A stretch of 64,000 bases of DNA from Burhinus oedicnemus (GCA_008921705.1 VFFE01007193.1:256308-320307); one strand, 5' to 3'. Counted from the first letter of the stretch, positions 48,501 to 61,368 are shown. The notes: generated from the letters alone by a model not told the origin. A program made the numbers and translations.

Positions 48501-49243
48501 CCATCTCTGTCAGCACCAAGGACNNNNNNNNNNNNNNNNNNNNCAGCACCATCTCCGCCGAGGAGACTGCCAACAGCACCATCTCCGCCGAGGAGACTGT
48601 CAACAGCACCATCTCTGCCGAGGAGACTGCCAACTGCACCATCTCCGCCGAGGAGACTGCCAACTGCACCATCTCCGCCGAGGAGACTGCCAACCGCACC
48701 ATCTCTGTCAGCACCAAGGACACTATCTCTCCCAAGGAGATCGCCAAGAGGACCATCTTTTCCAAGGACACCACCGAGCAGATTGCCACCGAGGAGACCA
48801 CTCTGAAGCTTCTGGAGGTCACGTTTGGCTAGTGAATCTGTAATGTCTGAAAAAAAGGGTGAGAGGTCACTGTGAGTTATGTGGACTCAGCACACAAGCA
48901 TGCTGTGTCAGCCCGGCTGCTCCTTCCCCTCCACTCTCCCCTTTTATACAACAGAGGTGGTGGCACCAGCCACTGTAAAAAATCTGAAGTGCCACCTCCA
49001 AAGTGCTTCATAAATGCAAATTATCAGCATTGCCACTGCCATTGAACGGATCTGGACCAGCTTCTGATTTTCTGAGCGTGATCAAGAGACAGAAAGCAGA
49101 ACTGGTCTCAAAAAAAAGATAAATCCTGTCTCTTCCATACACTCACCATCTACATCTGTTTGGGCAATCGAGGACATGATTTCAAGTCCTTGTGAAGGGA
49201 TCAGCAAGCTGCAGAGGAGGAAAAGAGTCCAGGATGCAGGCAT
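42596..49243 (-). CDS. BPIFB3: BPIFB3, BPI fold-containing family B member 3, with expanded repeat exon
   Basis: Fifteen coding exons: 49243-49147, 48846-47886, 47523-47419, 47313-47191, 46802-46739, 46254-46194, 45822-45743, 45114-44932, 44760-44707, 44609-44439, 44044-43977, 43625-43583, 43120-43057, 42930-42866, 42619-42596. They give 720 residues if the 20 Ns are counted; human has about 476. The signal peptide is MPASWTLFLLCSLLIPSQG. Exon 2 (961 nt) encodes a decapeptide array. The BPI domains follow (LPKIRLRSLPGYG, KDCKTLD, LPPFSIVSSDAIQLDLN, FNLNITNSM, LSVPLPNVL). The usual LCPVV motif is GCNIIN here; Cys419 and Cys452 keep the conserved pair. Position between BPIFB4 and BPIFB6 and the signal-peptide match give the name. 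The last exon uses the second AG of a CAGGCAG acceptor, giving the C-terminus TTLLTLL. Mammalian BPIFB3 is described as an ER-associated protein. Confidence 0.9.
47960..48710 (-). repeat. 30-bp coding minisatellite in BPIFB3 exon 2
   Basis: At least 24 units at exact 30-bp spacing, 18 left of the gap and 6 right of it, each encoding a decapeptide of the form DGAVGSLLGG. Variation is mainly GGC/GGA to AGA (Gly/Arg) at the tenth residue and Ala/Val at the third. No in-frame stop occurs on either side of the gap. Units become less regular towards the 3' end of the exon (KDGVLGMLLG and similar). The array accounts for most of the extra length compared with mammalian BPIFB3. Confidence 0.95.
48524..48543. 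other. Assembly gap (20 Ns)
   Basis: Twenty Ns interrupt the BPIFB3 repeat array. The anchor codons on the two sides are 48 nt apart when the Ns are counted, so the frame is nominally kept, but 20 is probably a placeholder and the true size is unknown. Confidence 0.99.
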
Positions 49244-50349
49244 CTTCGGTCCCGATAACTGTGGAAAGTGGTTGCCATCAGTGCAATGCTGGGACAGTGA
49301 GCACAAGCCAATGGAGGGAGGAAAGAGAAGGATGGAGGAAAGAAAAAGAAGGAATGTCTATCAGAGAAGACAAAATCAGAGAGGAAGCTGCTGTCACCTC
49401 TCCCACCTCCTCACCACATTGGTGGGCACAGTAAAGCTCCTGATGACACTTCCCTGCAAGAGGAACCCAAATTTCAACAACAGTTGCTCCAAAGACCAAC
49501 CATCACAGCAGTCAAGTGAAAAGCAAGTGGTTGTTCCTTCTTTAATCCCTCAGCACCAGTGAGCAGTGTTGGTGACTGATCCGGATGACGTGGGGAGCAT
49601 CTGTTCTGGGTGGAATTTTCTCCGAGAAACAAGATCCTGTATCCCAGTTGATGGGAAAACAGGACATTTCTGACAACAAGATCATCTCTAGTCATGAAAA
49701 GAAAAGCAATGGCATCTACACAGGACAAATGCACCAACATATCTAGTAAGGCAAGCATCTCCTTGTTTGAATATCATGATCTCTGCCCCAAAATCAAACA
49801 ACTGAGGCTTCCCTCAGCATAAAAGCAACTTTTGCTAGAATTGCAAGAAAGAGAAAATAATTTTTAAAGTTTCAGTGTTGTTGAAATATTTCTGTGGGAC
49901 CTACAACTTGAAGCAGCTTTTTTTTTTAAAGAACCGTAATGAACTTCATTGCCCCGAATCTATTTAAATGTAAATAGCACATCAAAAAGGAATCAAAACA
50001 AGCATGAGAGGTCTAATTCACCTTAGGTAAAAATCTATCTCAGCTAACAGAGTTATACTAAAAATAATTTAAGTGATAATTGTTTATGAAAACCATGAAA
50101 TACCCTTTATTCTTCAAGGACTGCAAATAAAATGAACGTACATATCTGTTCTTGAGAAACTCACAGTGAAAGCCGCTGCACATTTTACTTGTCAAAGCAT
50201 AATGCAGGCAGGCAGCAGGCAAAAATAGAAATTGTGGTTAAAAAGCCAATGCTCCCGAGTGAACATTAAGGATTCTTCTTTGGGAAGCATTCAGGTTTGC
50301 AGAGGCGGAAGCTAAGAGCGCGCTTTTTGAGGAATAAGTTTGCTCTTAC

Positions 50350-50434
50350 CTGACCAAGCTCTTGAGTGCAAGGCTCTCTCCAGCCAATGTCCCTGTCTTC
50401 TGAAGATGACCTGCATCAAGCATCCTCATATATA
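50350..50434 (-). promoter_or_regulatory. TATA promoter and non-coding first exon of BPIFB3
   Basis: The minus strand has CTCTATATATGAGG (TATA 50434-50428). A start near 50404 would give a leader of about 55 nt ending TTGGTCAG at 50350 before the donor GTAAGA. The acceptor CCACTTTCCACAG precedes 49258, 15 nt before the ATG at 49243. The 15-nt leader piece (TTATCGGGACCGAAG) resembles that of the single-domain gene (GTGCTGGGACCAGAG), which suggests common descent. Confidence 0.75.
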
Positions 50435-50439
50435 GAGCT

Positions 50440-53400
50440 CTACAGCAGGGAAGAGGCGAGTGATGTCATCGAGGACATCCAGAATAGTTGGTGGGGAGCA
50501 AAAGAAACAATGTATGGTTCCTGGTGACTTCCACTGCAAATATTTCCTTAGAGATGTTAGGAGTTAGGTAAATCATTGAGCAACGACCCGTAGGGGCAGA
50601 AGCAGACTCGGCCAGCTCTGGGTGCCAGTCCGCACGCCGCTGCCTGGTTTAGTACATCATCCTTTCGGGCTTGCTCTCGTGTCAAGATGCGGATATGGCT
50701 GAGTCATGCCCTGATAAAATACTTTGGGGTTCTTTTTTCAAATATATTTGAGGTTTTGACTGAAAAATGTGTCAAAACACTGGCCACCCCTTGCTGTTAA
50801 GTACTTCTACAATTCTCAGTGCTGTTGTGCTGAGCACTTTACCCTTGCAGTAAGCCCATGCAGTGGGGACGTGTCACACGTTATGGGTGATAAATGAAGC
50901 ATCAGGCAGTGCCTTTCTCAATGTAAAGATGAACTGTGGAGACAGGAATAGAGCCGGGTATTCACCATCCAGGCCAGCAGGACATGCCCAGCGTTCCCAT
51001 CCCAACGTGCCTACAGGCTATAACCTTACCCAATATTTATCAAAGCCACCAGTGCCTGTCCTGTGACCTGAATGGCTCATAATCCATTTGATAACTAAGG
51101 AAAAGGAGGTATTGAATTGGGAAGGAGTAGTGACACCACGATAAGGTGTATTGATTTGGTATCACAGCTTTACAGATAACCTGAGCTGACAGACTCTTTG
51201 GAGAGACACCATCTGATTTGGAAATGCTGCAGTTGTCTAACTGGCATGGCTTTATTTCTAGGTCCATGACCTCTGCCTCAGAGCACGCCAGGAGTACTGG
51301 AGGTGGGATACGCTGTCACGGGGAGACATCATTGAGCGGGTGATGGCATTGATCATGAAGCCAGAGAACTCCCAGGCTAGAACTTGTCAGCTCTGGATCA
51401 TTTTGAAGTCCTGGAGGGACTGTTGATCCCAGTGTGGGGATATCAAGAGAGGTGGCCTCCCTGACATGTCACCCCATGCAACAAATGTGCTGCAGGAGAA
51501 GAATAGCCATATAACTGCCCAGGATCAGCTCCATCTAGGCCCTCACCCTCTCAGATTTCTGGCCAGGATTTTTCCATGCTGAAAAATTGTGTCCCACCTG
51601 GTCCATCATGGCTTTTTTACTGCCAGATAATTTACTGCTACAGGCAGGAGAAAAGGAGAAAAACTTCTGCTGAGCCAACAAGCCATGTGCACCCACAGCT
51701 GTGCTGGCTTTTTTCCTTTCACCCCAACCACTGGCACCGCACGGGTACGTGGAGCCACTGCCTCGAGCTGCACCAGAGCAGGAGCTCTTTGGGGCAGGAA
51801 AAAGAAAATCCTCCTCTGTGGGCCACAGAGCAAACATGATCCCTGTGTGCAGATCATGTCCCGACATGCACAGTGAAGCCTGTCCGTGGTGGAGCAGAGG
51901 GTGCGTCAGGCAAGGGGACAGCGGTGAACTATTCACTCCCCTGATGTGCTCATTAATGACAGGGGTGGATGGGCTGCTCCTCAGCTTTGAAGAATAATAG
52001 TCCAGAAAAATGCTTGCTCAGGGTTAATACTTTCTGCAAACTTGGAAATAAGTATTTCCAGCAGATTAGCCAGCTTTTGTCACACATTAATTCCAGCTTT
52101 AAAAAATATCTTAGCTAAAGGCCAAGGAAGTGATGGCAAAGGTGCCAAAGTACTTAAGGAGTTGTCACTCTCCTTGCAACTTGATCAGTCAGGCACCCCT
52201 GGAGCACAAAGCCTTGCTGTCATGGCTAGATCATGACATTTGATAAGGTGGAAGAGAGTGTTAACAAGATGGTATTATGTTATCATCCCTCCTGAATCAC
52301 TTTATACTTTGGGCAATCACCATACGAAACCTGAATTGCCATAAAGACAGACCTGATAATGGTCAGCACACAGTAAAGGGGCACTTTGGCACTGCAGAGA
52401 ATAGCTCCTGAGCAGTGACCTTTCAGACATGACAGTAACTTGGCCTCTCACCAGCTGTTGCTGAATGCAGAGGTCTCTGACAACAAAATATTTTGGATAA
52501 ACTGAAGCAGATTCCCATAAAGAGAGTGACATCGTGAGGTCCAGGTCTTGCTAAAGCAACTTTCAAAGCCCCAAGAACACAAAACAAAATCACTGTGTGA
52601 GGGCTGAAATGCAGAGTGAACCAGAAGGGGCTTGGTCAAAGGGAGAAGAATGGGATCGATGTGAACAGATGCCGCTTTGATGCTCCACTCACCTGGCAAC
52701 TGAGACATCAGGGCAGGCAGTAAGAGGGACATACCTCCGCAAAGCATTAGAGATCTTAACATTAGCAAGAGGGCAGTAGGCTCTGGCCAGGGCAGGCAAA
52801 GTGAAATTCATCAGCCCGCACTGAAAAATGAGATGGTTCTGCTCTGCTCACCCCTTGATGGCATCGTCCAGACATGGCCCTTCTGCCTGAGGGAACCATC
52901 TCTGCAGGGACCCTTGAACCAGGGCAGTCTTGGCTCGCTCCGTCATTCCTCTGGGACCATTACCTGTGAGAGACTGGTACATGTCGCGCTGCTGGGGGGA
53001 TCAGAGCTGCCGGGGTCCATGTCTCCAGGGAACAATGCTGGTGCCTGCACATGTCCAAAGGCTGCACCTCCACCAAGTGCCCCAGGGCATCAAATACAGT
53101 TACACGATAGTGCAGCTTGACAACGGGGTCAAATGTTCCTTGAAAAACTAACTAGGTGCCCCCTGAGATTTCCAGCCTTGATTTCTCCTAGGAGGGCTGT
53201 ATACAGATATTTTGATTCATTTTTCGTTCTTCTTAAGGGAATTCAGACTCAGACTGTTCAATTGTTTATTAGCTAATGCAAGAACAATAAGGGAAATCTC
53301 TTTAAAAATGTGCTTGGCGTTGACAATGTTTGCAGTGAAATGAAGAGAGAAGGCACCATAAACACCCGTCCTCATGGGGAGCTGGTTTTATGGCTGCTTT

Positions 53401-53995
53401 CCTCATTGCTTAGGACTCCTGACGAGGACAATTCCTTACACGCGTTGCAGAACAAATGCCTGCTGGGTCTGGCAGCGCGCACAAGAAAACAAATGGAGTT
53501 CTCAGAGCCTGCCTCACAGCGAGATTTTCCTGGGGACAATTTCTTAAAAACACAACGATCTTTTCAAAGATATCCGTAATTCTGCACCAGCTACCTGTCA
53601 CCAGGAAAAAAATGTTCAAATCATGGCGGCTCGATGAAATCAGGATCGAAGCTGTTTATTGACTTACTAATGACAGGTAATTATCCGGCAATCAGTGAAC
53701 TATACGCTTGGGATCAATATCTGCAGTGCAGCCGATAAGCCACGATGTCAGGCACTTCTGAAATATTAAAAAACAGATGGAGATGTCTAAATGCCCATTT
53801 CTCACTCATTCTGAGCAGTCCTAATTCCCCACATGCGACTGCAGACACGCTCCCCTCCTCTCGCAGCACATGCACCCCGGGAAGGGGGGGTTCCATTCTG
53901 GCACCCCCCTCCTGCAGGAGATGTGGGTGCTGCACCCCGATGGCAGCCCGCGCTGTTGCCTGCAGCAGGCTAATACATGCGCCATTTCTGTTGCA
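50440..53995. other. Spacer between BPIFB6 and BPIFB3
   Basis: About 3.5 kb of moderately A+T-rich DNA. Only short open frames on both strands are present, none with a recognisable motif or flanking splice sites. Confidence 0.5.
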
Positions 53996-54002
53996 AATGT
54001 GA

Positions 54003-54119
54003 TTTATTTAGGGACCAGTCCTTTCAAGAAATACAACCTCCACCCAGACATGCCCAGCTGGCTCCACGAGACGCATGGCAGGCCAGCGTCTCGTCATGGG
54101 GTGATGGGGTCTTTTTATT
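54003..54119 (-). other. BPIFB6 polyadenylation signals (two candidates)
   Basis: Minus-strand AATAAA occurs at 54119-54114 and again at 54008-54003, about 150 and 260 nt after the BPIFB6 stop codon at 54265. Either or both may be used. Confidence 0.6.
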
Positions 54120-54264
54120 TCAGCTTGTGGAGTCAGATTTTTGAGAAGTCAAGGAAAGGGGAAGGAACGCCCCAGGAACCCCAGCACCCTTGCTGCTCCC
54201 TCTCCCACCCGCTCCTGCTGGGTCCTTGCAGCAGCGGCAGGTTACAGCCGTACCTCCCCACACC

Positions 54265-57200
54265 TCAGGTCTCCGTGACGGGCACGTCCAGCACTAGAGC
54301 ATTCTGTAGATTTAAACATAAAAAGCACATGGGCAGGATTTAGCAGTTGCTTCTGTGCTCAGATGTGACGGGTTAACGGCACTGACTGCGGGGCTGATAC
54401 AGCAGAAGCACCATGTGGGTGAGCCTCTCGGTGCCTACCTGGAACCCGCTGATGCTCGCCCGCTGGTAGGTGATGCCCAGCAGGTCGGGCAGGGGGACCC
54501 CTCCACGCAGCGCCCCTGGAATGAGGGGGAGCCACCATCAGAGGCGCTTTGGCTGTGGCAGGCACTGCCGGCATCTCCGGCGCTTCCCTGCCTGCCTGCC
54601 CTCGCGCTGCCTGCCTGCCAAAGGGCTGGCAAGGGATATTGGGAATACTCCGAAGGAAAATTGGCAGGGCTGGAATTCCTATATAATGTATCTTAGCATG
54701 AATAAAATCTCTGCTTCTGGCATACTTTCCATACAAGTTAAGCTGATGAACTGATGCTCCAGGGTGGGGTTTTTACTGACACTTTTGCTGTTTTCAGGCA
54801 TGGTAAAGAGGGACATGTCGATTTTTGGAGACTTCAGAAAGGCAAAGATGTTATGAAAACTGTTCCCAGTTGTTCATGGCAAACAGTTTTGATTTTGAGG
54901 ACAGGAATAACATTAAAAAAGGCTTCAGAGGAGAAGCCTGCATCCTTTGCAGTGGACCTGCTCTGTAGAGGCAGATCTCCTGCCTGTGAAGGAGGGGCCA
55001 TGCCAGAGCCCCGACCGGGAGGCATTGCCCTCCTCCAGCTCCCACTGCAAACCCCACGGGTGCAAAACGGCCGGCAAGAGATTTTCCTGGCAGAGTCATT
55101 CACAGCCTTGAGGGCAGGAAAAGCATGCAAGGTCAGCCAGGCAATGCCAGCTCCGAAAGAAAGACACCACCACTCTACACGAAAAGAAATGAGAACTATT
55201 TTCCCCGTGCAGATAGCAAATCCTCAGATGAAGCCGTAGCCGTGCTTACTGTTGATCAATGGCACGTAAGCCACGTGAATAATATCTGCCAAAACTCCTT
55301 TCAGCGGAAGCTCCTGAAACACAGAGAAGTGGTATAAACCACCCATCGCTCCGCGTGCCAGCAGCCACATCCGTCAGGCTCAGCCCATCCATTCATCCAG
55401 CGCCCTCCCCAATCACAGGACAACTTGCAAGAACAGGAACATTTGAGAAATTCTAGATTTCCATGAAAACTGCCCCAGATGAGACCATTCCCTGCCCCAG
55501 CAGCACTCTGCTCTCTGCCCTGCGGTCAGTGCCGGGCACAACTCATCACAGCCCAAAGTCCTCCTGCAAGACAGACGTTATCAGCACTTGTCCTCCCAAG
55601 CATCTCAGCATCAGGATCAGAGGGAGATGAGGAAAATGAACACCCAGTGCACATGGCCTCTCCCAGGAATGAACAGGGTGGGTTACAAGCAGGGACCCCT
55701 TCCAGAGCATTCATGCCTGTGAGCAAATGGTTTTGGCAGTTGATTTGACATTTGTTATTCTTTGAAATGTTATTCCTTGAAATAACATTTCTATCTTCAG
55801 CATTCAATTTGGTTTTCTTTTGTGTGGTTTTTTTTGGTTTGTGGGGTTTTTTTGTTTGTTTTTTTTTTGGTTTTTTTTTTGTTTTTTTTAACAAATCTGT
55901 TATTGATAATGAAAGCAGTGGAACTGGGCTCCAGGGAGCAAATTCCCAGTACAGCATTACACAAACCACCAGCGCTGAGGTTCACAGCGGCAACCCCAGC
56001 CCCACGCCCGGTGCAGACCACCCAACTCACATCAAAAATCCCGAGGGAGGAGGAAGCCAAGGCCACCCGAGACAGACTGCAGGGAGAGGAAAGGCACGGA
56101 GTCATTCACCTCCCAGCGAGTCACCCTGTCACCCTCAGCAAACTCCTCACCCAGATCTTGGTCTCCAGCAAACCTGCCCCTGGCACCAGAGGTGCCGTGC
56201 CTCCGCCAGCCTCCCTCCAGGAAGGGGCTGCTTCCCACCGAGAGCATTTTCTCCATCCTGAACCAAGTTCAGCTCTTCAAACTTAAAGAGCAAAAAACCC
56301 AAATGGGTTTTAGGTCAGCTGGATTATGTCACGTTGACCCTCATCTATTTTTAAACAGCTGTTAGTATAAACTATAAAAACACCATGCAGAGACAGCAAA
56401 GGTTCCTTCTGAAAATGCATGGGAGAGATGCAGCGTGTGGCCTCTCCAGCAGCCCAGGGACTGTCACTCTGCTGGTGGTGGCACTGGGGACCAGCAGCCG
56501 CGTTACCTTTGCAGAGCGAGGGAGAGCTGCAGCTTTTCTTCTGCAACGGCAAACTCTGCCTCCAGGTTGCTGTGCTGTAAGGGGAAAGGGAAAGGGAGTC
56601 CCCACCGGGACCTTGGTCCTCCCTGACCACTCCAGCCCCACAGGACCCCCTGGCCAGGCATCGTCCCCAACTGACATCCCTGTCCGCTGTCCCGCATCTC
56701 TCGCTCTGGTGTTGGTTTGGGTTTGCTGGCTCGGGGCAGGGGTGACCACATTCAGCCCTTGCCAACTGCAAAGGGCTTCAACTCACAACATCCAGGACGA
56801 AGAGGGATTCGGGAGCAGAGTCTGAAGGGGAAATCCAAAACTCAGCAGTGCAGAAGAGCTGCACAAAGCTTTTTTCTGGGGTTATGGTCACCACCGGTGC
56901 TTTTGCTTCTCGCATTTCAATCACCACTGGCTGTGATGGAGGCAGCACCCTGGAAATCTGCGGAGAGTCAAAACAAAGGGGTGACATTCCCTTTCCTTCC
57001 CAGTTCACTGCTCTGGGGATTATCTTGGTGGGTGCTCAGCATCGATGACATTCACCAAAGTCAGTGGGACTCAGTCAAGCTGCTCCATACTGTTCGATAG
57101 TATGTCCCTTAAATAATCTTTTTAATAAAAGTTTTACTAATAAAGAAAGCACCAGTTTGAGCTCAGGGAAACAGCACGCAGCACATCTTTGTGAATAGAG

Positions 57201-60200
57201 ACCAGCTGCATCTGCTGCCAGAAGTAGCCTGTGATGACCCACAGACCAGTAGGATCAAGCAAGTCCACCCACCTCAGGAATGAGGGTGCCGAGCATCGTG
57301 GTCACCAGTGGGGGAAGCCCAAGAACCTGTTGAGAAAGTGTCACGGGGCAAGGACTGAGTGAACTCCCCTGGCGGGGGGGCAGTTTAACATGGGGAAGGG
57401 AAGAGGCATAGACAGCACATGGATCTGCCTTGAACATGGGTGTAGATTTCCTCAGTGGTCTCTTGAGGAAAATCTCAAGCCCAAACCACCCACCATGTTA
57501 TTGCTGATGTTCAGGTTGAAGGAGGCCTGCAGAACAGAGAGCTCAGCACTCAAGAAGTTTGCAGACAGGATGAGTTGAGTAGCAGCATCCCTCTTTGGTG
57601 GCAGAGAAGAGAGAAACGGCTGTTCCATGGGAAGGTCAACCTCCTTTCCCTCCTCCTGGCGGAGAATGGTCTAAAAGGACGAGTAAGAAGAACCATGTCA
57701 GAGAGCACAGGTCCATTTCTAGGATTTGCATTTGGACCAGGCACGAGGTATTGGATGTTTTGCTCTGTAGTCTCAGCAACCAAACAGAGCAATAAACTCC
57801 ACAGAAGATGATGAGCCAAGGAGGTTAGGTGATACAATGCAACTAGCACGTGTCTGCACCCCTCCCAAAGCCTCTGCTGCCCAAGGCTGAGAAGGACAAC
57901 GCCTCTGAGCAAATGAATGTCAGAAACATCACCACTCCAAGACCCGGAGCCAGGCAGCAGCACTCACCTTCAAATCCAGCTCTATGAAAGTTTCGTTCAT
58001 CATTGGAGGGTTCAGCAAAACATATTGGAGGGTCCCAGCAGTCCCAAGAGGGTTCTCGGCTGCGTGGAAGCAAAGAGGGATGCTTAACCAGAAGGTGCAC
58101 GCTCTGCACCACAGGGAGAGCGCTCACCAGTGCCAAACCACTGGTTCACCAGTGCCAAACTGCCATGTCACCAGTGCCATTTATGGCTTCAGTGGGCTCC
58201 TGCCTCCCTGACAGCCTCTGTGGGGCCAATGTCTCCCAAAACTGCACTGAGGAGGGGGGTGGATATTTGTGTGGCCCCTGTCAGGGTTTGTCCTCACCTG
58301 GTCCTAGTCAGAGCTCAGCAGATTGTCTACATCTGCACTTTCCACTTGCCAGGGGAAGGGAAGGAGATGGATGGATGGATGGATGGATGGATGCCAACTT
58401 ACAAGTCATGGTGGTGAATTTTGCATTCACGAGGTTGAGCACTGCATCCACGGCTGGACATAGCTGTAGGGTGAGAAGAAAGGTGTGAGAAAACCTTGCG
58501 CAGAGGCTTCTGGTGGGAGCAGAGCTTCGTGGCTGCCAGACCAGCACAGCTCCTGCCCTGAAGCACCAGGACCCTCCATTATTAATTACCCAGACAAGGG
58601 CTTGCCACACTTTCCTCTGTCCCTGGTTGAATTAGGTTACTTTGGAGTAAACCTGCCTTAAGCTGAGCAAAGAAGAGGGCCAGACCCCCCACAGATATCT
58701 CACTAAACCAGACCGACTTCATGACACATGTTAAGAGGCTGCAAGTCTGCCCTTTGACAAGCCTTTAAGAACAAGCGTGCTCAGCATCGAGATCAGCTCT
58801 GCACGAGCATCGCATCCCTAACCGCTGGGCTGGGATGAGGAGGCTTTCGGCAGCAACAGTGCCCTTGCTGCAGGTGTTGACTGCATAAAACCAGTAATTG
58901 CTCAAAATGCTCCCTTTTACCAGCCTGCAAGTTCCTTTGTGTGGCAAAACCATGAAACCTTTTACGATGTAGTAAGGAGGAGGAGGAGGAGATGATCTCC
59001 GGGAAACAAGGATGGGTGGAGGATCGGACTTACCAGACCTGGCAGCACTTTCTGAAGGGTGGTGTCCAGAAACTTGCTCATGACTTTGGGCAGCATGCTG
59101 GGCAGAAACAACACGTCAGCCGATACAGCCGTTATGCACATAGCAATAATTATTTACTAAAGATCAAAAGGGAAGAAAGTCAAGCGCTAAAGAAACCTAT
59201 CTGGTATGGATTAAGCCAAAACATGTCTAATAAAAGATATTTTTTCTCTTTACAAACCTTTTCTCAAGAATGCCATCTTCTGGCTTTAAACAAGTCTAAA
59301 GGTTTCCATGCCTAAAAGAAGCTCTGATATCCCAAGAGTACAGCACTTAAATGAGGACTGATGCCAAAGATGAACACTGCGTGGAATAACACAGATAGAG
59401 CTGGCCTGAATTTGTCCATAAAACATTTTGGTTTTCTTAGTGGAAAAAACGAACAGTGAAAAGTATTTGTGTTCCGTAGAAACCCACACCTGGAGACTGA
59501 AAGATTTAACAATGCGGTTACCTACCACTTAGGAATTGTTAATATTAGCGAATCATCAATGCCGTCCTTTGGGACTCACCTGCTGGGGAGGTTGGTTTTA
59601 ACGCTAATGAGGGTGATGTGGCAGTTCCTGGCGCTGAACCTGGGGATGCCAGCGGCGTCCTGCCCCAGCCGGCTGCTGGCCGTCAGGTTTGCGGCCAGAG
59701 CGATTTCCATGTTTCCTCCTATAAAGCTGCTCAGAGCAAAGCTTGGTCACCGCAGGACAAACCCCCAGGATCGAGTGAGCCCATCCCAGCCCCACCAGTG
59801 GTTCTCCCTTGCAGGCACTGGCTCCCGCTCACCTTTTCCCAGTGATGGTCATTCGGACTAAGACAGCCATGAAGAGCCCCGAGCCAGGCAAGAACGCCAG
59901 CGATATCACTGGGGGACGGAGATCAGTCACTTTTAACCTGCAGAAAGAAACAGAAGAAAAGAGCTGGAAAAGAGGATCCTGCAGAGCAGCCAGGTCAGGC
60001 TTCTTACACCAAGGTCGCCTATCAGTGATATTGCCATCACCATCTTTATTCTTCCAGTTCTTGTTTAAACTTTCCATCTAAAACCACTTTTAAATTTAAA
60101 AACATGTTTCTTTCCTAACAAAAAGATTTCACAGTTTAATTTTGGGAAAAAAAAAAATGTTTCGGTGTTCAAAACATCTCCAGATGTTCATTCACCCAGA

Positions 60201-61368
60201 ACAAATTTGCGGGATGGAGGGCCAGCTCTGATCCACCAGAAATTCTGGGGTTCCCCCAGGATATCATTGACAAAAGCTGGGTCCCCCCAGCTTTGAGAGC
60301 AAATCCCACCCGGCGCCGCAGAGCCTCTGCAGCAGTCCCCAGCCAGCGCTGAAGCAGGAGCCGACGCGCTTTGTTGCCTTTAAGTTATAGGTTCTCCATG
60401 TATTTGTAGACACAACCATGCAGAAAATCACTGGCTTTAATATCACACTTGTTAGCGGGGAGTTATTCGTTTCTGCCTCCAGGCTGACACTTCCCAACCT
60501 TCTGCTTTTATTTTCTCATTCCCAGGTTCAGGCTCGTGGTGTGATGCTGCTGATCATCACTCACCCTGAGATGCCTTTGATGGGTTTGGCGTTTGGCTTT
60601 TTTTTTGCAGCTTCCTCTGCCATTTTCTGCAGAACATCACTCTCATTCAGAGCAGCAGAGACCGCTGGAAGATTTGCACAAGATGAGGAGTTTAGCACAA
60701 AACCCCCAGGGAGGAGCCTGTGCCGGAGGGTGAGGGGACTCAGCACCCCGCACCGTACCCTATAAAACATCGTTATTAACATATTCCCATTCCAACACAC
60801 ACAGGCACCATAAGGATGCTTCGCGTGCTGCAAATTCGGATTACCAGCCATCTCTGCTGTCCCTGGGTAACGGCTGGAGCTCGGCGAGCGCTCGCTATGC
60901 AAACATTGCAATATTACACGAGACACGGGGCGCATTTTCAGGTTCTCACCTTAACGTACCACACAGTGGCGAGACAACCCACGTGCCCACGTCGGGGCGT
61001 CACAGCTGTGGGATCCAGCTGGCAGCATCCCACATGGGACATGCAGACCGCAAGGAAGCGGCTCCTGCTGCAGATTAAGGGCAGTGCCTGGAGCCCGCCT
61101 GCCCGGCGGCACTCGGGGCTGGGATGTGCTCGGGGATGGCGGCGGTGCAGCAGGGAAAGGCGGCTTCCCCGCCGCAATGTGACCACTGCACCGCTGCCCA
61201 CTTGTCTGCACAGATGGACTTGTGTCCACACACAGATGCTAACGTGTCTGAGTGCTTACCATGGTCAATTGTTCCAAGATCGATCCTGATGACAGCTCCC
61301 GGGTTATCAGCTCCTCCTGACCATGCCAGCCAGCCACCAAGGAATAAAACATACCAAATCCCTGACAT
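54265..61368 (-). CDS. BPIFB6: BPIFB6, BPI fold-containing family B member 6
   Basis: Fifteen coding exons: 61368-61260, 60664-60565, 59937-59833, 59726-59580, 59097-59034, 58463-58403, 58059-57968, 57670-57494, 57326-57273, 56957-56787, 56574-56507, 56076-56031, 55313-55250, 54515-54439, 54303-54265. They give 457 residues with matching phases (human about 453). A hydrophobic leader starts MSGIWYVLFLGGWL. Diagnostic matches to human BPIFB6 are NESDVLQKMAEEAAKKKPN and KPIKGISG in exon 2, then FIGGNMEIALAANLTAS, SVKTNLPS, KVLPGLCP-like KVLPGLLCPAVDAV, VPLPDLL and the end NALVLDV. Cys140 and Cys177 form the conserved pair. It has no Gly/Leu repeat exon, unlike the three genes downstream; its exon 2 is a Lys-rich 100-nt exon instead. 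Mammalian BPIFB6 is reported to be ER-resident and to affect secretory-pathway trafficking. Exon 12 is 46 nt where its neighbours have 43. Confidence 0.96.
55820..55890. repeat. T/G-rich low-complexity tract
   Basis: Runs of T broken by GG or GTGG (plus strand) in BPIFB6 intron 12, about 140 nt downstream of the 46-nt exon 12 in the transcription direction. On the transcript strand it is A/C-rich, so it is not the polypyrimidine tract of the next exon. Confidence 0.8.
58366..58394. repeat. ATGG tetranucleotide microsatellite
   Basis: Seven tandem GATG/ATGG units, ending about 8 nt from the donor of BPIFB6 exon 6 (58402). Length polymorphism here would lie very near a splice site. Confidence 0.9.

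Noticed and set aside
47889..48806. 305-codon plus-strand frame and a 314-codon minus-strand frame over the BPIFB3 array
   Set aside because: Both are shadows of the 30-bp repeat in other registers. Only the register encoding DGAVGSLLGG joins the flanking exons in phase.
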